DNA of 64,000 nucleotides from Microbacterium sp. BH-3-3-3 (GTDB taxonomy: Bacteria; Actinomycetota; Actinomycetes; Actinomycetales; Microbacteriaceae): contig NZ_VEFS01000005.1 of the NCBI RefSeq assembly GCF_007679045.1, positions 149,167 to 213,166 of the forward strand, written 5' to 3'. The notes beneath the pieces were generated by a model. It saw only the letters and a list, made by a program, of their open reading frames with translations, had not been told where the DNA came from and searched no databases. Position numbers and translations under genes: made by a program. This document shows positions 17,499 through 26,851 of this stretch, in pieces. Every line of letters starts with the position of its first letter. The stretch's first letter is position 1.

Positions 17499-17561
17499 GC
17501 GTGAGGGGTCGCTTCCTGTCGCCGCGCAGACGCCTGAGCGACAAGAAGTGACCCCTCACGC
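17499..17561. repeat. Palindromic element GTGAGGGGTC, copy 1
   Basis: Two 24-base arms (17499-17522 and 17538-17561) are reverse complements at 22 of 24 positions. The terminal 12 bases GCGTGAGGGGTC are identical to those of a second copy at 19057. It fills the convergent gap before the carboxylesterase and may also terminate transcription. Confidence 0.8.
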
Positions 17562-17574
17562 CGGAGATCGCGGG

Positions 17575-19041
17575 TCAGACCAGCGGTGCGACGTCGGCGT
17601 ACGCGTCGGTCTCGACGGCGGGGGCGGATGCCGCGGCGCCGAACACCCGCGCGCGCCGGGTCGTGGCATCCCACGCCGGCCACCCCGGATCGCCGTCGCG
17701 CGCGAACGCGACCGCCGCGGCGTGCATTTCGGCGGCCAGAGCGGCCGGGGGAGTCTCGCCCGCGATGCGGTCCACGCCCTCGGCGTCGAGGTGGTCGAAC
17801 CAGAACGGCACGTCGAGGCAATGCCCGGCGATCCCCAGCGACGGCGACCGCCACGCGAAGCGGTAGAGCCAGGTGGCGGCTCCCGCGCGGGCCCGCGCCG
17901 CACGCAGCACCGTCGCCCGGATCACGCGATCGCTCGCGTACCCGCCGAGCACGGCCGCGGCGCCCCGGCGTTTCGTGCGCTCGAGGTAGGCGCGGCGGCG
18001 CGAGCGCCCGAGCCCCAGCACCGCCAATACGAACGGAACCGGCACCAGGCGCAGCACCGCCCGGAACCGGGCGGTCAGCCCGGTGAACTCGTCGTCCGTC
18101 GACCCGATCACCAGCGGGATCTCAGCCGAGGCGCCCTCGGCCAGAGCGTCGAGAGGGGCCGCCGGCAGCAGTTCGCCGTCGACGACCGGCCCTAGGGGCA
18201 GCCCGTCGTCGAGCAGCGCGGTGAGCCCGGTCAGACGCGCCCCGCGCTCGGGCTTCTGCGCCGCGCGCTGCAGGGCGAGGAGGCGCTCCTCGGGCACCCC
18301 GGCGAACCCGTCGCGGTCGGCCGAGACCCCGGCCAGCCGCGCCACCCGGTCGGCGAAGCGGCGCGCTGTCGATCCCGCGACGGCGCCCACGGCGGGCGAG
18401 ATCGCCATCGCGGCGTGGAAGAGTCCGGATGCCGCGGGGCTGGCCATCAGCGCGAGCACCGACCCGCCGCCCGCGGACTGGCCCGCGATCGTCACGCGGG
18501 CAGGGTCGCCGCCGAACGCGCGGATCTCGTCGCGCACCCACTCGAGCGCGGCGATCTGATCGCGCAGACCCCGGTTCGCGGGTGCGCCCTCGATGGCGCC
18601 GAACCCGTCGAAGCCCAGGCGGTACGAGATTACGACCGTCACGACGCCGTCGCGCGCGAACGCGTCGCCGTCGTACCAGCGGCTGGCAGGCGACCCCGAC
18701 ACGAAGCCGCCGCCGTGGATCCACACGAGCACCGGCAGCGCGGCATCCGGAACCGCATCGGCGGGAGCGAAGACGTTGACGTTCAGCGTGGACTCGCCCG
18801 GCACGCTCGGCTCGGGGATCAGCGTGATTCCGGCGTCGCCGCGTTGCGTCGTGGCGCCGTAGGTCGTGGCCTCGCGCACCCCGTCCCAGGCCTCGACGGG
18901 CTCGGGGGCGGCGAAGCGCAGCGCACCCACGGGGGCCTGGGCGAACGGGATGCCGAGGAACACGGCCAACCCACCCCGACGGAACCCCCGGACCTCACCC
19001 TTCGACGTGTGCGCGAGCGGAGCGGCATCCATGCCCCTCAT
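17575..19041 (-). CDS. Type-B carboxylesterase/lipase
   Basis: A 488-residue carboxylesterase of the alpha/beta hydrolase type-B family. The GQSAGGGS nucleophile elbow is present, as are the oxyanion segment WIHGGGFVSGS and the early FLGIPFAQAP. The catalytic His is probably in GHCLDVPF, near residue 407. There is no signal peptide, so it is cytoplasmic. The ATG at 19041 or the one at 19032 could be the start; the second also fits the typical N-terminus. It is bracketed on both sides by copies of the same palindromic element. The substrate is unknown. Confidence 0.9.
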   Translation of the reverse strand: MRGMDAAPLAHTSKGEVRGFRRGGLAVFLGIPFAQAPVGALRFAAPEPVEAWDGVREATTYGATTQRGDAGITLIPEPSVPGESTLNVNVFAPADAVPDAALPVLVWIHGGGFVSGSPASRWYDGDAFARDGVVTVVISYRLGFDGFGAIEGAPANRGLRDQIAALEWVRDEIRAFGGDPARVTIAGQSAGGGSVLALMASPAASGLFHAAMAISPAVGAVAGSTARRFADRVARLAGVSADRDGFAGVPEERLLALQRAAQKPERGARLTGLTALLDDGLPLGPVVDGELLPAAPLDALAEGASAEIPLVIGSTDDEFTGLTARFRAVLRLVPVPFVLAVLGLGRSRRRAYLERTKRRGAAAVLGGYASDRVIRATVLRAARARAGAATWLYRFAWRSPSLGIAGHCLDVPFWFDHLDAEGVDRIAGETPPAALAAEMHAAAVAFARDGDPGWPAWDATTRRARVFGAAASAPAVETDAYADVAPLV

Positions 19042-19056
19042 CCTGCCGCGTATCCC

Positions 19057-19120
19057 GCGTGAGGGGTCGAAAAGCGTCGCTTCCGCACGCCCCGAAGCGA
19101 CAGAAGACGACCCCTCACGC
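19057..19120. repeat. Palindromic element GTGAGGGGTC, copy 2
   Basis: Outer arms GCGTGAGGGGTCG (19057-19069) and their complement (19108-19120) match exactly. Inner TCGCTTC/GAAGCGA also pair while the middle differs from copy 1. It ends inside the stop-codon region of the toroid gene and begins just upstream of the carboxylesterase. Confidence 0.75.
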
Positions 19121-20074
19121 CGAAGCGCGTGCGCCGTCCCACCAGCGCAGCACGCGCAGCGCGAAGAACGTCAACCATCGCGAGGGCTCACCCGCGGGCA
19201 CGTCGACCGGGAACCACACGGCGCCGTCCATCGGATACGCCTGGTGCCACGTGCCGTCGGGGTCGCGCGAGGCGCGGACACGGTCGACGGCCTCGGACAG
19301 CCGCGGATCGGGTGCCTCCCCGTCGTGCAGAGCGGCGGCGCGGAAGTGGTCGAGGGCGCGCAGCGCGCTGTACCGGTGGCGGAACGGGTAGCCGAGGTGG
19401 TGCGCCCACACGTGGCGCTCGCCGGTGGAGAGCCGGTAGAGCAGGCGTCGCTCGAGCAGGTACTCCTCACCGGCCTTGCGGGCGGCGTGCAGCTCGGGAG
19501 TGCCGCCGCTGCGCCACTCGTCGTCGAGGATCCCGATCACCGCGTTGAGCGTCGAGTGGAACGACGATTTCGTCGAGCCCTCCACCCACTCGCAGTTCCA
19601 GCCGCCGTTCGGCAGGCGGTGCGTGACGAACCAGTCCCGGATGCCGCTGACGTCCGCCCCGAGCCATGCTCCGCTCGCGAGGGTGAAGGCGTTGATGCAC
19701 GCGTCGACCTCACCGTCCCAGAAGGGGAGGTCGTCGTACTCCCAGCGGGCGTTGCGCTTCAGGAGCCCGGCCGTGTCGGGGCGGAGGGCATCGGCATCCA
19801 CCCCCCATTCCCGAAGACTCATGAGCGACCACGACGTCGCGGTCCAGGGCTGCGGCTCATCTTCCGAGAAGTCGGCGGGGAAGTGCGCGCCGCCCGCCCA
19901 GAGTCCGTCTTCGCCCTGCGCGGCGAGCAGCTGCGCCCCGAAGCCCTCGTGGGCGACACGGGCGCGGGCGGCCTGCCAAGTCGCCTCGGGTTCATCGAGA
20001 AGGTCGCGCTCGACCTTCCACCGCAGGCTCGGGTCGCTGTCGCGCAGCCAGGCCAGTACCTCGTCGTCGCCCAT
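19115..20074 (-). CDS. Uncharacterised alpha-toroid protein (squalene-cyclase/prenyltransferase-like fold)
   Basis: A 319-residue, tryptophan-rich protein. It shows repeats such as DGLWAGGAHFP, PNGGWNCEW and DPDGTWHQAYP with the GxW/QW-like character of terpenoid-cyclase toroids. It lacks an obvious DXDD or other cyclase acid motif, so a cyclase activity is not supported. The start ATG at 20074 has TACCCT six bases upstream, a leaderless signature. It stands alone between two palindromic elements. Function is unknown; it could be a protein-protein or glycan-related toroid. Confidence 0.78.
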   Translation of the reverse strand: MGDDEVLAWLRDSDPSLRWKVERDLLDEPEATWQAARARVAHEGFGAQLLAAQGEDGLWAGGAHFPADFSEDEPQPWTATSWSLMSLREWGVDADALRPDTAGLLKRNARWEYDDLPFWDGEVDACINAFTLASGAWLGADVSGIRDWFVTHRLPNGGWNCEWVEGSTKSSFHSTLNAVIGILDDEWRSGGTPELHAARKAGEEYLLERRLLYRLSTGERHVWAHHLGYPFRHRYSALRALDHFRAAALHDGEAPDPRLSEAVDRVRASRDPDGTWHQAYPMDGAVWFPVDVPAGEPSRWLTFFALRVLRWWDGARASA

Positions 20075-20080
20075 GCGGGC

Positions 20081-20086
20081 AGGGTA
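20081..20086 (-). promoter_or_regulatory. -10 box of leaderless toroid-protein transcript
   Basis: On the minus strand TACCCT ends six bases before the ATG at 20074. Confidence 0.5.
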
Positions 20087-20106
20087 CGCCCGGGCCCCCG
20101 CAGGCG

Positions 20107-20356
20107 GTACACAACTCAGGAGATTCGCGTCGGTTCCGGGCCCGGGGGAGGCGGATGGGACGGTGTGCGGCCGAATCTCCGGAGTTGTGTACGCGGCGAC
20201 CGGGCGGCCGGTCCGGGTCTCGCGTGGGCCCGCCGTCAGGTCGCGTCGGCGGCAGACGCTGGCGCCGACGGTACACAACTCAGGAGATTCGCGTCGGTTG
20301 CGGGCCCGGGAGAGGCCGATGGCCCGGTTTTCGGCCGAATCTCCGGAGTTGTGCAC
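20107..20356. repeat. Two direct copies of an 86-base palindromic element
   Basis: Copies span 20107-20192 and 20271-20356. Each has arms GTACACAACTCAGGAGATTCG and a near-complement (20 of 21 in copy 1) around a GC-rich loop. They are separated by 78 bases that contain no gene. The copies fill the 310-base gap between the toroid gene and galK; I see no other feature there. Confidence 0.85.
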
Positions 20357-20384
20357 GCGGTGACCGGGCAGCCCCGCCGGCCGG

Positions 20385-21544
<1,160 letters not shown>

Positions 21545-21548
<4 letters not shown>

Positions 21549-22720
21549 GCCGTCACCTCCGGAACGGTGTCGAGGGCGGCGCGCAGGCGCTCGGCCTGCG
21601 ACTCGGGGGTCACGTCGCCGATCCAGGCGCCCATGGCGGACTCGGATCCGGCGAGGTACTTCAGCTTGTCCGCGGCGCGGCGCGGCGAGGTGATCTGCAG
21701 GTTGAGGCGGATCGCGTCACGCGCGCGGTCGACCGGGGCCTGGTGCCACGCGGCGATGTAGGGCGTGGGGGTGTCGTACAGCGCGTCGATGCCGCGCAGC
21801 AGTCGCAGGTAGAACGGCGCGAGTTCGTCGCGCTCGGCGTCGGTCGTCTCGGACAGATCGGCGACGTGGCGGTGCGGCAGCACGTGCACCTCGACGGGCC
21901 AGCGGGCGGCGAACGGCACGAACGCCGTCCAGTGCTCGCCTCGCAGCACGACGCGCTCGCCGGCCTGCTCGAACTCGAGGATGCGGGCGAACAGATCGTC
22001 GGAGGTGCGCGAGATCGTGTCGAGCAGGCGCTGCGTGCGCGGCGTGACGTAGGGGTAGGCGTAGATCTGGCCATGCGGGTGGGGGAGGGTGACGCCGATG
22101 TCCTTGCCGCGGTTCTCGAAGGGGAACACCTGACGGATGCCGGGGAGCTGCGACAGCGCGGCGGTGCGGTCGGCCCACGCCTCGATGACGGTGCGAGCGC
22201 GCGTGCGCGACAGCGAACCGAACGACCCCTCGTGCTCGGGGCTGAAGCAGACGACCTCGCAGCGACCGACCGAGGTGCGGGTGCGGCCGAGGCCGAGGTG
22301 CTCGAGGTCGTCGGCGCCGCGCGGGGGATCGACGGCTGCCGGGGCGTCGCCGACCGCGGCGTCGAGAGCGGGGCCGAACGAGGGCGACTTGTTCTCGAAG
22401 ACCGCGACGTCGTAGAGCGAGGGGATCTCCGACGGGTTGGTCGGTGTCTGCGGCGAGAGCGGGTCGAGGTGCGCCGGGGGGAGGAACGCCCGGTTCTGAC
22501 GATTGGATGCCACGGTGATCCAGTCACCGGTCAGCACGTCTTGACGCATGGTGGCGGTGGCGGGCCGCGGGTCGAGGGTGCGGGCGTCGACCGCGCGCTC
22601 GGCGCCGAGCGTCGTGCCGGGATCGTCGAAGTAGATCAGGTCGCGGCCGTCGGCGAGGCGCGTCGGTCGCTTGACGACGCCGGCGCCCAGCTCGATCGCG
22701 GTGGGGGTCTCCGTGTTCAC
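21545..22720 (-). CDS. galT: Galactose-1-phosphate uridylyltransferase
   Basis: A 391-residue GalT. The active-site His-Pro-His motif is in LPHPHGQIYAYPY, and the C-terminal part carries HVLPHRHVADL with further conserved His residues. It transfers UMP from UDP-glucose to galactose 1-phosphate. The GTG start at 22720 has the hexamer TAGCGT six bases upstream, so the mRNA is probably leaderless, and both lie inside a long dyad next to the divergent LacI gene. No galE is present in the window. Confidence 0.95.
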
Positions 22721-22756
22721 GATAACACGCTACATCTGGCGCGTGATATCGTCAAC
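22715..22756. promoter_or_regulatory. Long imperfect dyad, gal operator candidate
   Basis: Arms GTTCACGATAACACGC (22715-22730) and GCGTGATATCGTCAAC (22741-22756) are reverse complements at 14 of 16 positions, ten bases apart. The dyad covers the galT -10 box and start codon and lies just upstream of the LacI gene. It is the likely operator for both. Confidence 0.65.
22727..22732 (-). promoter_or_regulatory. -10 box of leaderless galT transcript
   Basis: On the minus strand TAGCGT ends six bases before the GTG at 22720. Confidence 0.5.
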
Positions 22757-22770
22757 ATGAAGGGGGCGCG

Positions 22771-23736
22771 ATGCGTGTATCCATGGCCGACGTGGCCGAA
22801 AAGGCCGGGGTTTCGGCGCAGACGGTGTCACGCGTGGCCAACGGCAGCCCCCGCGTCGACCCCGCCACCCGCGTGCGCGTCGAGAAGGCCATGGCCGACC
22901 TCGGCTACCGCATGCACCGGGCCGCGCGCGCCCTGCGCACCGGGCAGACCTCCACGATCGGCCTCGTCGTGTCGACCCTCGCGTCGGTCGGCAACTCGCG
23001 CATGCTGCAGGCGATCTCCGAGGCCGCGGCCGAGCGCGAGTACGCCCTCGCCGTGGTGACCGTCGGCGAACGCGGCATCCGCGACGCCTTCGCACGCCTG
23101 CGGTCGCAGGGTGTCGACGGAGCGGTCGTGCTCAACGAGGCGACCGAGCTCGCGCGCGACGTCGAGCCGCCCGCCGACCTGCACCTCGTCGTCGTCGACT
23201 CCCCGCCCGACGCTCGCTTCTCGATCGTGCAGACCGATCATGCCGGGGGAGCGCGGGCCGCGACCGCGCACCTGCTCGGCCTCGGACATCGCACGGTGCA
23301 CCACCTCGCCGGGCCCGCGGGGTCGTTCGCCGCGGCGGAGCGCGAGCGCGGATGGCGGGGGGCGCTGCTCGAGGCCGCCGCGACGGTGCCCGCACCCGTC
23401 CGGGGCGACTGGACCTCGGCATCCGGTCACTCGGCTGCGGCCGCCCTCGCGGGCGCCACCGCGATCTTCGTGGCCAACGACCAGATGGCGCTGGGGGCCC
23501 TGCGCGCCCTCGCCGACGCGGGCCGGCGGGTGCCCGACGACGTCGCCGTGGTCGGCTTCGACGACATCGCGGATGCCGCGCAGTTCCGCCCACCGCTGAC
23601 CACTGTGCGACAGGACTTCGACGCCCTCGGTCGTCGCGCGGTCGCGGCCCTGATCGCCGCGATCGAGGGCGGGCAGCCGATCGCCGAGTCGGTGCCCGCG
23701 GCGCTGGTGGTGCGCGAGAGCAGCACGGCGGTCTGA
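22771..23736 (+). CDS. LacI-family regulator of the gal operon
   Basis: A 321-residue LacI protein. The helix-turn-helix (residues 1-50) contains MADVAEKAGVSAQTVSRVANG and the hinge helix region reads RAARALRTGQT. The effector domain has VVVDSPPD, IFVANDQMALGALRAL and VVGFDDIADAAQFRPPLTT. The ATG at 22771 has AGGGGGC upstream. It is divergent from galT and the dyad between them makes galactose or a galactoside the probable effector, which is inference. Confidence 0.9.
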   Translation: MRVSMADVAEKAGVSAQTVSRVANGSPRVDPATRVRVEKAMADLGYRMHRAARALRTGQTSTIGLVVSTLASVGNSRMLQAISEAAAEREYALAVVTVGERGIRDAFARLRSQGVDGAVVLNEATELARDVEPPADLHLVVVDSPPDARFSIVQTDHAGGARAATAHLLGLGHRTVHHLAGPAGSFAAAERERGWRGALLEAAATVPAPVRGDWTSASGHSAAAALAGATAIFVANDQMALGALRALADAGRRVPDDVAVVGFDDIADAAQFRPPLTTVRQDFDALGRRAVAALIAAIEGGQPIAESVPAALVVRESSTAV

Positions 23737-23745
23737 CCCGCCCAA

Positions 23746-23775
23746 GTGGTACACCGGACACCTCGGTGGTACACT
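23746..23775 (+). promoter_or_regulatory. Direct-repeat operator and -10 of the toxin-antitoxin operon
   Basis: GTGGTACAC occurs twice, about 20 bases apart. The second copy overlaps the -10 box TACACT (23770-23775), which ends six bases before the antitoxin ATG. This suits autorepression by the antitoxin. Confidence 0.5.
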
Positions 23776-23781
23776 CGGCGC

Positions 23782-24045
23782 ATGCCGACGACCCGACTGC
23801 GCACGCAGGTGACGCACACGCGCGACGTCGAAGAGGCCCTCCGCATCGCGCGTTCGCTCTGGCCCGACGAGTCGCCGAGCGCACTGCTCCTGCACCTCGT
23901 CGTGAGGGGCGGCCAGGCGATCCGCGACGAGCAGGCGCAGAACGCACGCGCCCGTCGCGGGGCGGTGGATGCAGTGGTCGAGCGGTTCGCGGGGATCTAC
24001 CCCGAGGGGTATCTTCGTGAGCTCCGCGCGGACTGGCCCGAGTGA
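23782..24045 (+). CDS. vapB: VapB-type antitoxin
   Basis: An 87-residue small protein directly upstream of a PIN-domain toxin and overlapping it by four bases. It begins MPTTRLRTQVTHTRDVEEAL and lacks a plain AbrB or RHH signature that I can name, so the call rests on size, position and coupling. It should bind the operator repeats upstream with its N-terminal part and neutralise the toxin with its C-terminal part. The ATG is set by the -10 box six bases before it. Confidence 0.7.
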   Translation: MPTTRLRTQVTHTRDVEEALRIARSLWPDESPSALLLHLVVRGGQAIRDEQAQNARARRGAVDAVVERFAGIYPEGYLRELRADWPE

Positions 24046-24434
24046 TCGTGCTCGACGCCGGGGTCGTCATCGCCCTGTTCAGCCCCGGCGACGCGCACCA
24101 CGACCGGGCGAAGACCCTGTTCGCGGAGCAACCCGGCCCCTTCCTCATGCACTCCCTGACCGCGGCGGAGGCTTTGGTCGCCGCCGCCCGCGTCGGGCGC
24201 GACGAAGAGCTGTGGGGTGCCCTCCGCGATCTCGGGGTGGACGTCGCGCCGATGGGTCCCCACGAACCGCTCGTTCTCGCTCGGCTGCGCGCGCGGCACG
24301 CGCTCAAGATGCCCGACACGTGCGTCCTCGCGGCGGCGGTGCACCATCGCGTTCCGCTCGCGACATTCGATGCGCGTCTCGCCGCCGTCGCCGAAGAGAT
24401 GTCGCTCGGACTCGCCGTGCCGGCGGTCGACTGA
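24042..24434 (+). CDS. vapC: VapC-type PIN-domain toxin (ribonuclease)
   Basis: A 130-residue PIN-domain protein. The acidic metal site is intact: Asp in VLDAGVVIAL at the N-terminus, Glu in LTAAEALVAA, Asp in KMPDTCVLAAAV and Asp in TFDARL. VapC toxins cut structured RNA such as tRNA or rRNA when the antitoxin is lost. It starts with GTG in a GTGA overlap with the antitoxin. The pair sits between two sugar loci and is followed by a strong bidirectional hairpin. Confidence 0.87.
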   Translation: MIVLDAGVVIALFSPGDAHHDRAKTLFAEQPGPFLMHSLTAAEALVAAARVGRDEELWGALRDLGVDVAPMGPHEPLVLARLRARHALKMPDTCVLAAAVHHRVPLATFDARLAAVAEEMSLGLAVPAVD

Positions 24435-24476
24435 CCACCGCGTCCGCCGGCAGCCCGCGGCATCCGGAAACGAAGA

Positions 24477-24508
24477 ACGCCCGCGGATGCCGGAGCATCC
24501 GCGGGCGT
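24477..24508. terminator. Perfect 14-base hairpin, bidirectional terminator
   Basis: ACGCCCGCGGATGC and its exact complement flank the loop CGGA. On the minus strand it is followed by a T-rich stretch (TCTTCGTTTCC), so it ends the binding-protein transcript; on the plus strand it can end vapBC. It is built from the GGATGC word. Confidence 0.85.
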
Positions 24509-24527
24509 CTCTCGTGGGGAGAGTCTG

Positions 24528-25856
24528 TTACTTCTTGACCGGGATCGACTGCGACTCGAGCGTGCTGATGGTCGAGTCCTGACCCTTCTGCAGCGCGTCG
24601 GCGAGGGTGCCGCTGCCGCTGACCGCCGCCTTGAAGCCGTCGGAGACATCGGCGTAGGTCTTGGTCATGGTCGGGCCCCACACGAAGTCGGGGTTCACCT
24701 CGGTGGCCGCCTTCGCGAAGACGTCGTAGATCTTCTGGCCGCCGTAGAAGTCCACACCGTTGGCCAGCGAGGGGAGCTTGAGGCCCTCGGTGGTGGCCGG
24801 GTAGAGGTTGGCCTCTTCGTTCAGCGCGGTGAGCGCCTCTTCCGAGGTGTTCAGCCACAGGGCGAACTTCGTCGCCTCGTAGGGGTGCTCGCTGCCCTTG
24901 AGCACGGCGATCGACGATCCGCCCCAGTTGCCCGCGACGTTCTCACCGGCCGACCACTGCGGCAGGTCGGAGACGGCCCAGCCGCCCGCGGTGTCGGGAG
25001 CGCCGCTCGAGATGGAGTTGGCACCCCACACGGCGGAGTTCCAGGTCCAGACCTGGCTCGAGTTGTAGGCGTTGTTCCACTCGTCGGTCCACGCGGGGTA
25101 GGTCGAGACGAGGTCCTGGTCGATCAGCGACTGCCAGTAGTCGGCGACCTTGGTCGAGGCGGGGTCGGTCAGCGAGACGGTCCAGCCCTCGGAGTCGTTG
25201 CCGAACCACTGTCCGCCGGCCTGCCAGACGAAGCCGGCGAACTGGTTGATGTCGGACTGCGAGAAGTTCGTGATGTAGCCGCCGAGCGCGCGGATCTTCT
25301 TCGCGGCCTCGGTGTACTCGTCCCACGTGGTGGGGACCGCGATGCCGTTCGCCGCGAACAGGTCCTTGCGGTAGAACAGCGCCATTGGGCCGATGTCCTG
25401 GGGGATGCCGTAGACGGCGTCGTCCTGACCGAGCGCGACCTGGTTCCAGGCCCACGGCACGAACTGGTCCTTCGCGGCGACCACGTCGGCGCAGCCGGCG
25501 ATGTTCTCGATGCCGTCCTGCACGAGGAAGTTCGGGAGGGCGTCGTACTCGATCTGGCCGAGGTCGGGGGCGTTGCCGGCCGCGATCTGGTTGAAGAAGT
25601 TCTGGTAGGTGCCGCTGTTGCCGTTGGGGCCGGTCTGCACCTTGACCTGGATGTCGGGGTTCTCCGCGTTCCACATATCGACGACCTTCTCGATACCGGG
25701 GATCCACGAGGTGAACTCGAGCGTGACCTGTCCGTCGGCCGGAGCGCAGTCGGCTGCGGCCGCGGCGCCGTCGCCGCTTCCGCCGCCGGCGCAACCGGCC
25801 AGGAGCAGAGCCGACAGCGCGACGCCCGAGGTCGCGGCGAGGATTCTGTGCTTCAT
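24528..25856 (-). CDS. CUT1 sugar ABC transporter substrate-binding lipoprotein (beta-galactosidase locus)
   Basis: A 442-residue extracellular solute-binding protein family 1 member. The signal peptide ends in the lipobox LLAGC with Cys22. It has the typical opening VTLEFTSWIPG, the segment DIGPMALFYRKDLF and a tryptophan-rich central region suited to oligosaccharide stacking. The ATG is set by AGAAAGG seven bases upstream. It is the last gene of a GH42-permease-permease-binding protein operon; the likely ligand is a galacto-oligosaccharide, by context. A pair of small hairpins precedes it. Confidence 0.92.
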   Translation of the reverse strand: MKHRILAATSGVALSALLLAGCAGGGSGDGAAAAADCAPADGQVTLEFTSWIPGIEKVVDMWNAENPDIQVKVQTGPNGNSGTYQNFFNQIAAGNAPDLGQIEYDALPNFLVQDGIENIAGCADVVAAKDQFVPWAWNQVALGQDDAVYGIPQDIGPMALFYRKDLFAANGIAVPTTWDEYTEAAKKIRALGGYITNFSQSDINQFAGFVWQAGGQWFGNDSEGWTVSLTDPASTKVADYWQSLIDQDLVSTYPAWTDEWNNAYNSSQVWTWNSAVWGANSISSGAPDTAGGWAVSDLPQWSAGENVAGNWGGSSIAVLKGSEHPYEATKFALWLNTSEEALTALNEEANLYPATTEGLKLPSLANGVDFYGGQKIYDVFAKAATEVNPDFVWGPTMTKTYADVSDGFKAAVSGSGTLADALQKGQDSTISTLESQSIPVKK

Positions 25857-25877
25857 GGGAATGCCTTTCTCTGGGTG

Positions 25878-25923
25878 CCCGGGCGGGCCATTCCGCCCGG
25901 GATGAGGGGCGGCCGGAGCCGCC
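25878..25923 (-). terminator. Two adjacent hairpins between permease and binding-protein genes
   Basis: CCCGGGCGG/CCGCCCGGG (25878-25901) and GGCGGC/GCCGCC (25908-25923) form two small stems in the gap. They may be RNA-processing or stabilising structures that let the binding protein be made in excess, rather than full terminators. Confidence 0.45.
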
Positions 25924-25930
25924 GGAGGGT

Positions 25931-26851
25931 TTACTTCAGGGCGCCGGTCCCGAGACCGTTGCGCCAGAAGCGCTGGAGGAGCAGGAAGATGACGATGAGG
26001 GGGATGACCGACAGCAGGGCGCCGATCAGTACGAGTCCGCGGAGCTCGGGGATCTGGTTGAGCTGGTTGTTCCAGCCGTAGAGGCCGAAGACCACGGGGA
26101 ACAGCTCTTCGCTGCGCAGCATGATCAGCGGCAGGAAGAAGTTGTTCCAGATCGCGACGAACTGGAAGAGGAACATCGTGACCAGCGCGGGGCTCATCAG
26201 ACGCAGGCTCACGGTGAAGAACGTGCGGATCTCGCCCGCGCCGTCGAGGCGGCTGGCCTCGAGCAGTTCGTCGGGCACCGACGAGGCGGCGAAGATGCGC
26301 GCGAGGTAGACCCCGAACGGGCTGACCAGCGAGGGCAGGAACACGGCCCAGAAGGTGTTGGTCAGCTGCACCTGGCTGAAGATGAGGAACAGCGGCAGAG
26401 CCAGGGCGGTCGCCGGCACCAGCACGCCGCCGAGCACGACGTCGAACACCAGCTCGCGGCCCGGGAAGCGGTACTTCGCCAGGGCGTAGCCCGCCATCGC
26501 GGCCAGCAGCGTCGCCACCGCTCCGCCGAGGCCTGCGTATAGCAGGGAGTTGCCGAGCCAGCGCAGGAAGATGCCGTCGCGGTAGGCGAACAGGTCGCCG
26601 ATGTTCGAGAACAGGCGCATGTCGGCGAACCACAGCGGGTTCGTGGTGAGGATGTCGCCCGTGCTCTTGCTCGAGGCCACCAGCAGCCACCACAGCGGCA
26701 GCAGGAAGTAGACCGTGAACACGGCCATGACGAGCATCGCCGAGGTGCGCGAGACGAGGGGTTCGCGCACGGCGCCCGAGCGGATGCCGGCCGGGCGGGA
26801 GGAGCCCGAACGGGGGCTGCGCGCGGGGCGGGGGGTGGTGACGGCGCTCAT
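25931..26851 (-). CDS. CUT1 ABC transporter permease, MalG type
   Basis: A 306-residue permease with six hydrophobic segments after a 40-residue hydrophilic N-terminus. The cytoplasmic EAA loop reads LLEASRLDGAGEIRTFF, the site that contacts the ATPase. It pairs with the MalF-type permease directly upstream, whose stop overlaps its start by four bases. There is no ATPase gene in the operon, so it should share a general CUT1 ATPase encoded elsewhere. Confidence 0.92.
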   Translation of the reverse strand: MSAVTTPRPARSPRSGSSRPAGIRSGAVREPLVSRTSAMLVMAVFTVYFLLPLWWLLVASSKSTGDILTTNPLWFADMRLFSNIGDLFAYRDGIFLRWLGNSLLYAGLGGAVATLLAAMAGYALAKYRFPGRELVFDVVLGGVLVPATALALPLFLIFSQVQLTNTFWAVFLPSLVSPFGVYLARIFAASSVPDELLEASRLDGAGEIRTFFTVSLRLMSPALVTMFLFQFVAIWNNFFLPLIMLRSEELFPVVFGLYGWNNQLNQIPELRGLVLIGALLSVIPLIVIFLLLQRFWRNGLGTGALK

